Assembly (NCBI GenBank): GCA_022385805.1
Contig: MU277693.1
Location: 186,001-250,000, forward strand
DNA from: Pilatotrama ljubarskyi
Taxonomy: Eukaryota; Basidiomycota; Agaricomycetes; Polyporales; Polyporaceae
Direction: 5' to 3'
Length of the DNA: 64,000 nt
Position 1 is the stretch's first letter. Every line of letters starts with the position of its first letter. Both the position numbers and the translations under genes were made by a program. Of this stretch, positions 48,478 to 58,897 are shown piece by piece. Under the pieces are notes generated by a model. The model was not told the DNA's origin. It saw only the letters and a list, made by a program, of their open reading frames with translations, and did no database searches.

Positions 48478-48816
48478 TTGCTAGTATCTCTTGTATCATG
48501 ACATTATTGCATCTCAAGGAGTAGGACCGTCTTTCGGGCCTTCCAGCATCCACTCAGATGCCCAGGCGGGCTCGAACCGACCAACCGGTGCTATTTACCT
48601 TCACACTTACCGTGTCTGCCGTGGAGCATCGGGAAGAGAGATGTCTATTGGTCCGGCAGTCGTGACCATTCAGAGCTAGCTTACCGTCTGCATGCTTCGC
48701 ATTTCGACGCATCCACAGGTAGTGTAAGCATGGATGGTCATCTGCATTCAGCAAGCAAACACGTACAGGAAGGGCGCATATCTCCAAACCCTCGCGACAG
48801 CTTTGCGAGCTCTCCA
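48478..48816. other. Convergent intergenic spacer between nic96 and smn1
   Basis: About 340 bp between convergent genes. A stretch at about 48545-48590 resembles the T arm of a tRNA on the minus strand, but no full cloverleaf forms. No gene called. Confidence 0.45.
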
Positions 48817-49845
48817 TCACCGCTGAGCGGGGAGCATCTCTTCGTCCTCACCTTCCTCCTCCTCTGCACCGCCGTCTTCCTCTTGTTCTGCACCGTTGTT
48901 CTGCTGGGCCTCGTTGCGGCGACACTGTCCGAGGAGACATCGGCTCAGAGCACGCCTATCGGATGAAGCTTCGCAAGACTTACATGGTAAACAGCGGTCC
49001 AGTATCCGCTCCAATACATAGCAGCCATTGCACGAGAGAAGGCCTCGTCCTGGCTGACCATGGCAGCCTCAGATCCCGCACCCGAGGCAGAGACGCCGTC
49101 CATGCCTGGGGCAACGCCGGGCGCCGCAAGGGAGGGGTCATGGGTCGGTACATAAGTGTCAAAGTTGAGCGGGGTTGAGTCAGTCTCCGCATCGAGGGCG
49201 CCGTTGCAGGTGCTCGCGTTCACGCTGTTTGATGTTGAGGCCAAGCCCTGGGCACCAGATGAGCCGGCTTTTGGTTTTGAGGTGGTCGCAGGGGGTACGT
49301 TGTACCAACTGATATACGCGTCCGAATTCAGCAGAGTCAACGGGTGGGACGGAGGCACGTACAGAGGAGATTTCTTCACCGGCTCCTCCTTCCATTTCTT
49401 CCCTGAGCCATGGAATGCCTGCGCGTGGAAGGTCAGCTGCAGCAAGAACGCTGCAGAATCATGCTGCACGCACCTCGTACTCTGCCGCGGCACTGTTCCA
49501 CGCATCGATGAGGGCCGAATCGTCCCATATCTCGTCGTATGTGAGCTCCCTGCTCTCTTCCTCTTCTTCCTGCCCGGCCTCCTCTTGTGCCCCGTGTCCT
49601 GCGTCGGAGTGCCCGTAGTCCGACGTCGCAGGTGCCTCGTCGTAGGTCATCTGCGGCTCCTGACTACCTGGGTCATCCCAGTGCTGTACTGACTGGTGAC
49701 CCCTTCCTCCCGGAGCGCCTTGCCTCCCGTTGGTCTTGCGCTTCTTGGCCGGCGGCGGCGCGACTGGGGGGTTCATGTGTTGTGCTGGTTGCGGAGTTGC
49801 GGCATCCGGGGTCACTATGTCGTCGTACGAGATCAACGGTCGCAT
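48817..49845 (-). CDS. smn1: Survival motor neuron (SMN) family protein
   Basis: Core of the complex that loads Sm rings onto spliceosomal snRNAs. Exons on the minus strand: 49474-49845, 48984-49418 and 48817-48924; 304 residues. The start at 49845 gives MRPLISYDDIV. The Gemin2-binding motif is WDDSALIDAWNSAAAEYE. The middle is Pro/Ser/Thr-rich and disordered, with PLTLLNSDAYISWYNVPP. The oligomerisation YG box is present near the end (SRAMAAMYWSGYWTAVYH). No Tudor domain is seen, as in other short fungal SMN proteins. The last exon adds an unusual 36-residue Gln/Glu/Asp-rich acidic tail beyond the YG box. Divergent from the F-box gene. Confidence 0.88.
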
Positions 49846-50162
49846 GTGGAGACTAGGTCGACCAGGAAACGTCTGCAGCTCAGGGAGTGCCTTGCGGGTT
49901 CTGCCACCTGCAGTGCGGCTATTGCTCAGGGTTAGGGGCACGTATACGGGACGGCCAGCTTTGTGGCGTCGATGTGCACGTGTCGAGCTCCTCCAACTCT
50001 CGACCCTGTCGTGCTCGGATCTTCAGTCGTGATTCAAGCTCCCAGTGTTCGTAGGCTGATTGTAAGCCTGAATTTCAAGGTAGGCTCGAATTTTGAGTAG
50101 CCCTCATTGTCCCTATCTCTCAACACATCATTCTAATCAGTGTTTGCTCGGACGATCAAGTC
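49846..50162. promoter_or_regulatory. Divergent promoter region of smn1 and the F-box gene
   Basis: About 317 bp between two opposite start codons. The right half is AT-richer. A direct repeat of AGGCT(C/T)GAATTT type is visible at about 50060-50095. Role inferred from position. Confidence 0.4.
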
Positions 50163-51633
50163 ATGGCAGAAGAGTGCGTACAACGCGTCCGGACGTTTTG
50201 CTCACAACTCAAACAAGATGTCACCTCTATACCGTATGTACGCTGTCTGTTCTTGATGGGCCGACATAGGTCTGACTTTTCCTCGATTCGTAGAGAAGAC
50301 TCGGTGAGTGACCTTTCGCGTTGTTCGCACGGCTCGTGGGAGGCTTGTTGACTCTCCACGCAGGTCGACAACATCCTGCAATGTCTGCTCGACACGATCT
50401 ACGAAGTCCGAGAGTTCATTAACGCTTCTCGACCTCTTCTACGGCTTCCCGCAGAAATCCTCTGCCAGATCATGTCGCATATCCCCGCTGCCGCCCACGA
50501 GTCTCAGTGCCATTATGATCGCTCCGCCTGGCGTCAAGATCTCCGCGACACGGCCATGATCGTCCCCATCTCGCAGAGCTGCCGTCGGCTGCGTAGGGTT
50601 GCTCTCGACAACCCTTCCCTGTGGACTAGTATCACCGCCGACGGTCGTCCATGCCAGGGCGTGTTCACAGAGAGGAGCCGGGGGCTACCCCTCCACGTAT
50701 ATATGCCCTCTCAATTTGAAGGGACAAGCAGAGGAGTTACTCTCGACAGTGTCACCAGTGATATCTTGGCGAGGGCCCAGAACCTCCTCGTCGGTATTGA
50801 GCCTCCATTCGGGGCTGCAGCCATCATAGAGAGTTTGTCTTCCGGTCCCTTGCCGATGCTCGAATCGCTCTCGTTGATGTTCAACGTTGACAAGAGAGTA
50901 GTCGATGAATCCGCCGTGCACACCCCCCTGCCGTATGTGACGAAGGAATCCGTTCCGAGGCTCACTCGTATCCATCTCAAATCATACAGCCTGGTTCCAA
51001 CCAACATCCTCTCTTCCCTCACGCATCTGGCACTCTCCCGCCTATGGTTGCCCAGTATACACAAGAAATTGGAGGAAATCTTGTCAGTCTGCTACTGCCT
51101 GGAGTCCTTGGACCTCGAGGGCGTCGGGGACAATCGCGAACAAGGCCAATACCATGGCTTCGAATATCATCTCGAGACCCCCTCCGCCCTACCTGCCTGC
51201 CGCCGACTGCGTCGCGCTGTCATGAAGTACATGCATGGCACCCTCGCGTCGTACTGCATCTCCTTGATTTTGTCAAAGCCACCTCAGCTTGCGCTACAGA
51301 TCCTCAGGACTAGGAGTTTGACTCTTCCTGTGATTCCTGTCGAACTCTTCCACAACGCCGCGAAAGTGTCCATTGGGAGATATTCTGGGCTCAGATCCAA
51401 CCCATTCATATGGGGTTTGACAACATCCAGTCCCCAGTGCACCCTCCGCATGACATGTCCGGAGCCAACTCCGGTGCCTCATGACTGGGGAGATCTACTC
51501 CATGCAGACCTGGAGCCGGTGTTGAAGCATCCTGCTCTGCGTGACGCAGAATTTCGAGAGCTCTGGCTTGTGGATGCCTCACCCTCGGAAGACGGCAATG
51601 CGTGTCCTGTGGAGCCCGACGCACAGTCCCTTA

Positions 51634-51724
51634 CAGCTGTTTGCAAAATCATTGGACAGCAACTCCGATTGACGCGCCGCGCCCAATTTGCGCAAAAGAC
51701 GCAAAATGCGCGGAGAGCTCAAAC
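51634..51724 (+). repeat. Left terminal inverted repeat of the element
   Basis: Starts CAGCTGTTTGCAAAATCATT and includes GACGCGCCGCGCCCAATT and AAAAGACGC, all shared with the right end. Confidence 0.88.
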
Positions 51725-52417
51725 TGAGATTCAGAGGACCTTATCGGTGCTCCACTAGTGGCTCAAAAGCGGTATACTCGCGTATATATGCTGCTATGTG
51801 CCAAATATACCTTCCTGTATATTTCCCTTGGACAGAGGACACGAAGACGAATGCTTTGAGAGTCGCGGTTTGGGCGCCTAACTGACAGCTCAGCGGGCGC
51901 CTAAGAGGAAGCTGGTACCAGTGCAGACCAGTGCCACCTCGAGCGTTCTGAGAGCACGGCAGCGGCCTTTATGACATTTTTCAGGGCTGAAACAGCCTGT
52001 ATAGGTGTCCGGGAACATGCCTATGTCCTTTTTTGCCCTTCATATATACTTGGACATGTTTGACCACATGGTCGGCTCATAGGAACAAGTGAGGGCTGCA
52101 TCTCGCACCTATGGGCTCAATTGTTCCCCAGGCCAGTCCGAGAGCATGATAGCAGTCTACTAGAGCCCAGAATCAAGGTTCTTTTGAGTCAATACCTGTA
52201 GTTGCGCTCGCATCCATTCGTCGAGTCGTCGACGCCCTCTTCTAGTGCTAAGCGCCCAATGTGCTGGCTTAGACGCCCACGATTTGGCTCGTTTCGTATC
52301 CTCAGTATATTGTCCCATCGACTCGTACAGGGCGGACGAGGACTAATAGCGACAGAAAAGACACGAATATTGCATTTTAGACGACTTTCCCGGCTTTGAG
52401 GGGTGCATCACCGACCT

Positions 52418-52508
52418 GTCTGAGCTCACCGTGCGTTTCGCGTCTTTTGGGCGAATTGGGCGCGGCGCGTCAATTGGAGCGCCGGTCCAATGATTTTGCA
52501 AACAGCTG
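52418..52508 (-). repeat. Right terminal inverted repeat of the element
   Basis: Reverse complement of the left repeat with scattered mismatches (for example GACCGGCGCTCC here against GACAGCAACTCC on the left). Confidence 0.88.
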
Positions 52509-54600
52509 TATCAGATCTGCGACGATCGCCATGCACGCCCTCGAGACCGTTGTCCTCGCAGAGGAATCGCAAGCAAAATGGGCGCACGCAGCCCCTCCTA
52601 GCCTCCGGCTGCTCCCCGATGGCCGCGACCCCGCCTTCTCTGCTCCGCGCCTGAATACTCTCCGCATCGTCCACGGTTATCTCTGGTCTCTCGAGAATAC
52701 GTCGCACGTGGCAGAGGATAACGACTGGCTGGACCTGTCGGTCGTCCTCGATGATATGGCGTCGGGCGCGTACGACTACCTCAAGCATATCTCGATCGAG
52801 GTCCCGTACCATGTCCAACTGGACCAAGCGCACCTCAAAGCACTAGCGGAATCCTTCACATCCGTACAAGTCACGGTGGCCGAGCAGGCCCCTGTCATGG
52901 AGCTCCCGGAGTACTGCTTCGAACCGTATGCATGGCCGGACCCGCAGCCTTGGCCTCTCTCCCGCTGGTAACCTCGGTCATCACGATGGTGCGTCGCTCT
53001 CGTATTTGGTTCTCAAGTAATGCGTCTCTCTGACATACGCGACGACTTGCCAGCGATATTGGGAGCTCGGACCGCCGGACGGACAAGCGGAGTCCAATTT
53101 GCCCGGGTTACTAGGCCCTTTCCTGCTGAAACTTGTCAGCGACCGACTCCGCGCGCCCGTTCCCCTCTCGACCACACTCTCCGCTATGTAGACTTCGAGG
53201 CATTTCACGTCTTGGATACTCAAGTCGTAGCAGTCACTCAATGATTCAGCCCGACCCATGACCCACGAACGCGTGAGCGAAAGTACAGCGTGCACGATAG
53301 CACGACCGAACGAGCCGTTCTTTCCCGCCCTCAGTTCAATCAATCACTGTTACAGTACTGACCTGCTCCACGTGCGACGCAGAAGGACACCGAACTCCAC
53401 CGCCACGACCTCGCGGCCTGCAACACACTTCAGAGCTCGCTGGAATAAGTAATGGGTTCCCAAGGCCTTTGCTCCTCCGACCTGCCAAGCGCTGCTCGAG
53501 TGCCAGTTCGAACACATCAGTCCGACTCCGACCCGGACATTGTGTCGAAGTCAGTCCTCCTCTGCGCCCATCGCGCCGAGGACACGCGTCGCAGCTTCGC
53601 GCTGACTCCTCATGCTCGTGTCAGGACCTACTCCTCATTATATACAGACTCGGACGATCCACTCACAGAGTTAAGCGCTCGCGAGCACTTCAGCAGAGGT
53701 CCCGGCTAAGAGGTAAGTTCGTCCGCGCCACGATCTCTCACATACTAAGCAGCCCTTCATGAGCAGCACAGCCCGAAAACCAGATATCACGCGCGTCTTG
53801 ATACCAATACAGCAACAGGTGGTTTAGAGTCAATACAGCAGTGGCTGGGAGCAGAGGGCGAGATCTCGCGCGGCACTGCAGACAATACCGCCACATATGG
53901 CGCTGGCGCGTCAGGCATGAGATGGTATCAGCAGTGAGTAGACTGCTCGCCGCCGGCGCTGATATCTACAGCGAGAACTCCAAGTCTGCTCAATGGGGAT
54001 TGCTGGAACACGATGTGCACGGCAAGGCTGACTTCGACCCATCTTGTTCAACCCATCGTAGGTTTGTTTGACGTTTGGCGCAGCAGCTCAGACCGTGACA
54101 CCGAGTCTGCCGCGGACGATGCAACGCGATGCTGAATAGCACTCACCTCAATCCAGGTCTTTGCCAGGTCCCTTCGAGCCGCGCCCTATGTACCACAGCG
54201 AACCCGGAGCCGCCGAGCCCAGCTTCCCCGCCGCCCTCCAGGGCCACGGGACGTAGCTCCACCCACCCAACGAACCCACCGGGGCGCCGGCCATCTGCGC
54301 GCCACGATCCCGTATGTACCGCCGCGCAGCGGACCGCACGAGCTTCATCGTGATCCTGGGACCTGGGATGCGCACAGGTCCGGCGACGAAGAACGTTCTC
54401 GCGTTCGTGCAGCATGTATACTTGTACTTGGTTTTCGGATGGCAGCGGGAGAGTGGTGCGATGAGTAAGCGCGGAAATATGTACTGTGAGTACTTGATGA
54501 AGACGAGACCTTCGACGCCGTCGCGGAGATCTTGATGACGACCCGGCCCGCTGTGAGTCACCTATCCCTGTCCTGCTTGTCAGTAGTGAACGCTATCAGT

Positions 54601-54620
54601 GCTGCTGCTGCTGCTGCTGA
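54601..54620. repeat. GCT/CTG microsatellite
   Basis: Six uninterrupted GCT triplets in noncoding sequence. Confidence 0.85.
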
Positions 54621-55814
54621 TTATGCTGAACATAGGGAACGGCGGGCGGTATTCATGAGGAACTCCACAGATTCGGCCCCGGGCGGTTTCGACTGCAGCG
54701 GAGTTCTGTCAGCTCTCAAACGCTGATGCACACGACGCGATGTCTTCGGCGTAGGCCGCAGAGCCCAAGCTCGCGCCTCTATCTTCGAACCAATCTCGAC
54801 GCGGAAGACAGGACCGCAGGCCATGGCCGCAAAGAGCGTAACGGAGCTTCCCCGGAGCAGCTTCGCGTCGCCCTCCGACGAAATCGCACTACGGAGGAAC
54901 CCAGTACGACATCTATGATAACCGACTCGAAACGCCTCCCACCCGCTCCACTATGCCTTTGTGCAGATGCTTCAAAACCTCAACGCTGCAGAAGCGATTG
55001 CAACGAGTACCTATATGATGCATGATGATTGGGATCTCATCTCGTTCCGCTCCCGTGCTCACGCCATCATCACCGCCCAGCCCAGGATCATCCCGCGCCT
55101 TCAGATGGTCTCCGCGGGAGCAGCAACCAGGAGAAACAGGGAGAGAAACCCAATCAGCTCTAAACCCCTCTAGGCATCATCCCCGGGCCCGCCCTCCTCT
55201 GCACCCGCCCCATCCCAGCTCGGTCCGCGAGTTTGCATGATCCCTCCACACCCCCATCTCCGTCGGCCCTCTCCATCTCCGCTGCATGTGCTCGCGCGTG
55301 CGCTAGCATGGGAAGGCCCAGCGCGCATGAGGAAGCCGAGCCTCCGGCCGGCGTTTTATTAGTGGGCGTATGTACGGTCGGTGGCGTATAACTTAAGCGT
55401 ACGTGTACTGTATTGTAGCCGGTCGCGAAGCACCACGACCCGGCTGGCCATTATGAGACTACATGCTTACGCGTACGACTCACGAGCACCAGCGCGGCGC
55501 CACCTGCGGCTGTATTATGCGGGGTTCGACTAGTTGGAGATAGCAGTTTGGGTGCTGTCGTGCTGCTCGTGGGAGTGGAGACGTCGGAGTGTCGGGACAG
55601 CTGTATGTGTATTCGCGCTGTCTCACGGCCCACGGAACGCGGCGGACTGCATGCGCATATCCGTACACTGTGGACGCACGACGTCCCTGCCCAGTACAGA
55701 TCGAGGCGAGCATGTATCCCAGCAACAGCAGAAACCCCATGCATGGGCCCACGAAGAGGCCTTCGATGATCTCTCCCTTGCAATCGCGAGCGCATGTGCA
55801 CCGGCATCACCAAT

Positions 55815-55859
55815 CCAGACATCCCAGACATCCCAGACATCCCAGACATCCCAGACATC
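55815..55859. repeat. Minisatellite, five exact copies of CCAGACATC
   Basis: Five perfect 9-base units in tandem. Every frame stays open through them, which explains the spurious DIP, GMS and DVW repeats in translated frames. Confidence 0.95.
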
Positions 55860-56131
55860 CGAGTCCAGGTTCGGTCCGCGAACAGCTCCAGCTGCCCCCA
55901 TCCGCTCCAAGCTTCTCTCAAAATCACGTTCATACAGCAATTTACACCCCGGGCCATCTCTCGCCGTCGCGACGTCGTTGCAACTTCAAGCTTCAAGTTG
56001 CAGCAGCCTGCAGCAGGTTTCATCCCCCCGGGAGCACCACCGTAACTTACGTGCCACCGCACTGCAGGCCCGGGAACCCGCCGCCGTACAAAAAATCGTC
56101 CGATGTCCACCTTCCATTCAAACATATCGGC

Positions 56132-56147
56132 AGCACTAGCTAGTGCT
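56132..56147. repeat. 16 bp perfect palindrome
   Basis: AGCACTAGCTAGTGCT is identical to its reverse complement. Confidence 0.9.
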
Positions 56148-56340
56148 AGTCCTTCGACTCAGCCACTGCAGCTGTGACAGCGCTCGGTCGACAGCGCAGC
56201 GCAGCGCTGAGCAACGGCGGACGAGCTGCAGGCAGAGAAGGCCTAGATAAGTAAGAATAATCATAAGCTTTAGCGCTTTTCGGCCACCGCCTTCTGTCCG
56301 GATCCCCCGCGCGGTCGTTCTGTACGCATGCGCCGCCCGA

Positions 56341-56373
56341 GTTCCAGTACAGTACAGTACTGTACTGTGGAAC
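56341..56373. repeat. 33 bp near-perfect palindrome built on CAGTAC/GTACTG
   Basis: An 18 bp perfect palindrome (56350-56367) is flanked by GTTCCA and TGGAAC arms that also pair, leaving a 3-base bulge. It could extrude as a hairpin. Confidence 0.9.
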
Positions 56374-56479
56374 TTCGCCCGGAACTTGCTCGGAGAGATG
56401 CACGACACGCGACGAGCTGCCTGCAGGAGTCTGGAATCCGGATCCGTCTTCCATATCCGTTCGCTCTGAGCTACGCCCC

Positions 56480-56496
56480 AAGTACTGTAAGTACTT
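56480..56496. repeat. 17 bp hairpin AAGTACT-GTA-AGTACTT
   Basis: Perfect 7 bp arms around a 3-base loop, 107 bp after the 33 bp palindrome and sharing its GTAC motif. Confidence 0.85.
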
Positions 56497-57102
56497 CCAG
56501 ACGTCCTGGAGCACGTACGAACACAGGGAACGAGCTCTACGAGTCGACGCAGGTGAAGCAGCACACACCCCCCTCACTGCAGTCGGTAGCGGAGAGTCCG
56601 AAACGGAGGCCTGCCGTGGAGTGAGAGCATATCGAGCAGTCTACTGCATACGGAATCGCAGTCGTTGTACGCGTATACGGGGTACTATACGGAATATCGA
56701 TAAGTACGTGCGCGTACGCAGCGCGAGCGCGAGTAATGACCGTAAGAGCCACACCGGCCCGTAGACCCAGAGGAGACGAAGGGAAGAGAGACACGGCGAC
56801 TAGCCAGCTGCGGGCATATAAAGGAGTTATAGAACAGCAGCGTCTACGGTACGCGTACGGGGAGCGGGCGAGGTGCAGAGGGCATGCGGAGGGCGAGGGG
56901 GGCAGATGATAGCGAGGACGGAGGCAGATGGAGAGGAACGGGAGTCGGAGGTACGGGAGGACGAGCTCGAGCCTGGCAAATTATAGAGCTAGCGAGTCCG
57001 AGGCGTCGGGGCTCCGCGTTCGAGTACGGCGAGGAGAAGGTTAAGCGGAAGACGAGGAAGGGGAGGGGGAGAAGACAAGCGGTTGCAAGGTATAAACACG
57101 GG

Positions 57103-57134
57103 CGCACTCGCCCGCCTACAGGCAGGCGAGTGCG
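57103..57134. repeat. GC-rich hairpin
   Basis: CGCACTCGCC at 57103-57112 pairs with GGCGAGTGCG at 57125-57134, with an additional GCCT/AGGC pairing inside the loop. It lies some 360 bp beyond the 3' end of the FYVE gene's neighbouring sequence; no role known. Confidence 0.8.
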
Positions 57135-57490
57135 AGGGTAACGGTGGAAGCGGGGCAGGTATATATCGACAGTAAAAGCACACAAAGGACGCACTAAACG
57201 GCACATACGTACTGGGCAGGCGAGAGGGCAGGAGAGAGGGAGATATCGCGAGCGGGAGCATAATAATAAGAATACACACAGCATAGGGCACAGACAGACA
57301 TGCAGAGGGCAGACGAGCGAGGATCCAGGGCAGACGAGGAACGCGCCTTCGAGGCACGGGAGCAGCGACAGACCAGGACGTCGGAGAGGGCGATATGGAC
57401 AGCGACTGGCCGGTCAGAGTGGGTGAACGGGCCGAAGAGGCGAAGAGCCAATGAGAAGAGAGCAGGGCAGCTCCACAGCCCGACGTCTTC

Positions 57491-58897
57491 TCAGAAGGTG
57501 GAGAGCGTGATAGGACCCGCTGGCGAGCGCGGCTCGACCTCTCGGGGCGCGCGCAGCTGGAAGTCTGTCAAACACACCCCAACGCACGTCAGCACTCCGA
57601 CCCGAACAGAACCCGAAGCCCAGAGAGAACACTCACCACCGTCCTTGATGACCGGGTTCATCCGGCGCCGTCTCCTCTCCTCCGCCTCGCGCTCGAGCTC
57701 GAGCTCGTACGCGGCCTTGCACCCCGGCACGCGCTTCGCAACGTACTCCGGGATCGGTTTGGGCTCCCACCGCCCACCACCAGTCGCCTTGCAGATACTG
57801 CTCGCGCGCTTCAGCGGGTACGCGTCGAGCTCCCCGAGGGACAGCTCCGCGTCCGAGATGTGCGCCATCGACTGCGCGGGCACGGGCGTGTTCGCGCGGA
57901 GCGGACTCGAGGGGATACGCGGAGAGGTGTGCGTACGCCGTAGGGAGGGGCGCGAGGCCGTTGAAGCGGCGAGTGCGGAGAGAGGCGAGCCGTCGGGTGG
58001 GGTGTGGATAGAAGAGGAGACGGATGAGGGGCTACTCGTCGTGCTCCCGCTCGCCTCGGACTCGCGCACGAGAGCAATAGGATTCGAGGAGAGCTTGGAG
58101 AGGACGGGCGAGCGGGGCGACTTGCAGCCGTGGATCTGGTCCCAGCAATCGTCGCACACGCGCGCGTCGACGACGGGGGAGAGCGGCGAGTTGTACAGCG
58201 CGATGGGCACGTTGCGCGGCGGGTGGAGGAAGGAGAGCTTCGAGGTGTCGAGCAGCGGCGTGGCCCTGCTCGAGCACTCTCCGCAGAACACGCCACCGCA
58301 CTTTCGGCAGTGCTAAAGGAGCAGAGATTAGATACGATGAGCCCGGAGATGATCAACGACATGACAGCGGGGCCGTGTGCTCACATGTCTGCGCTCAAAG
58401 ATGGAGAAGGCCTTGCGGCAGAGGAAGGTGTCGCAGTGCGCGGCCTGGGAGTCGGGCTGTGCAATCACAAGGGAAGGCGAGGGCGTCAATCACGTGCACA
58501 TGCAGATACGGACATATGGGGGCGCGGACGCGATGGCAACAAAGATGGTTGGATGGGTGGCGAGCGCGAGAACGAAGCTTACCTTCCAGAGGCGCTTCGG
58601 GAGGAGGACGGCAAGATGTTCGTTCTGCCGGGTACGGGGGAGGGAGGACGAGGAAGACGGTTCCGAGTGACACGACCGTGTGTCGAACGAGCTCAGGGAA
58701 GACGCGCCGAACGAGGTTGAAGTGGTGGCATCTAACGGAGTGTCACGCGCGTGGCTCAGCACGGACGCGCAGAGAGACGCGCGGGGCGGGGACATACCCT
58801 CGGAGATGATGCTGGACGCGTCGTCGTGGACGGCTGCGCGATGTATAGAGGGGGGCAGCGAGGCGAGGCGCGAGACGAGGGCCTGGGCGAGGGCCAT
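57491..58897 (-). CDS. FYVE zinc-finger protein (phosphoinositide-binding, endosomal)
   Basis: Exons on the minus strand: 58583-58897, 58385-58456, 57637-58312 and 57491-57564; 378 residues. FYVE fingers bind phosphatidylinositol 3-phosphate on endosomes and vacuoles. The finger is assembled across three exons: LWK-PDSQAAHCDTFLCRKAF, then SIFERRH-HCRKCGGVFCGE, then the final pair VCDDCWDQIHG. The basic RRHHCRKCG patch for lipid binding is intact. The first Cys pair is spaced C-x4-C rather than the classic C-x2-C. The N terminus is Ser/Thr-rich; the C-terminal half is Ser/Pro-rich (SPSSVSSSIHTPPDGSPLS) with a charged helix (AAYELELEREAEERRRRRMN) and ends GPITLSTF. No other domain is seen. Introns are 70-130 bp. 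Confidence 0.9.

Larger units (their letters stand above)
51634..52508. mobile_element. Non-autonomous DNA transposon (MITE-like) with about 90 bp terminal inverted repeats and TA target duplication
   Basis: The left end begins CAGCTGTTTGCAAAATCATT and the right end is its reverse complement (52489-52508). The inverted match extends about 90 bases on each side (51634-51724 and 52418-52508) at roughly 80-85% identity by eye, with the outer 24 bases identical. TA lies immediately outside both ends (51632-51633 and 52509-52510). The 690 bp interior is AT-richer than the host gene and has no transposase frame. A TA duplication fits Tc1/mariner-type mobilisation, but the terminal sequence does not by itself prove the superfamily. 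Confidence 0.9.
50163..52971 (+). pseudogene. F-box protein gene split by an inserted 875 bp element
   Basis: Adaptor-type F-box protein as found in large numbers in agaricomycetes. Exons 50163-50233, 50294-50303 (10 bases) and from 50364 onward. The N terminus is helical (DNILQCLLDTIYEVREFINA), followed by an F-box-like segment (RPLLRLPAEILCQIMSHIPA, SQSCRRLRRVALDNPSLWTS) and a leucine-rich repeat-like body (LTHLALSRLWLPSIHKKLEE, CYCLESLDLEGVGD). The frame is interrupted after 51633 by an element ending at 52508.  If the element and one TA copy are taken out, the frame continues directly at 52511 to the stop at 52969-52971, giving 603 residues. As it stands, translation would stop at 51756-51758 inside the element. 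The downstream part encodes MHALETVVLAEESQ and HVAEDNDWLDLSVVLDD, still unbroken, which suggests a recent insertion. Confidence 0.85.
52972..57490. other. Gene-poor 4.5 kb region with palindromes and simple repeats
   Basis: No gene is recognised. A minus-strand frame at 54148-54561 (137 codons, ending GGWSYVPWPWRAAGKLGSAA then IGRGSKGPGKD) and a plus-strand frame at about 54940-55173 (QMLQNLNAAEAIATSTYMMH) have coding-like stretches but could not be extended or assigned. A GCT/CTG run (54601-54620), a 9 bp minisatellite (55815-55859), three palindromes (56132-56496) and a hairpin (57103-57134) lie here. Confidence 0.45.

Noticed and set aside
48545..48620. tRNA-like segment on the minus strand (GGTTCGAGCC T arm, acceptor-like ends)
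   Set aside because: The D arm and anticodon arm do not form and box A is absent. At most a relic.
52981..53343. Minus-strand frame with VKCLEVYIAES, resembling an F-box repeat segment
   Set aside because: Too short and isolated; no F-box or splice-linked partner found.
55451..56143. Overlapping frames of 180-225 codons on both strands with DIP, GMS or DVW repeats
   Set aside because: The repeats come from the 9 bp minisatellite, and the rest has no motif and poor coding character.
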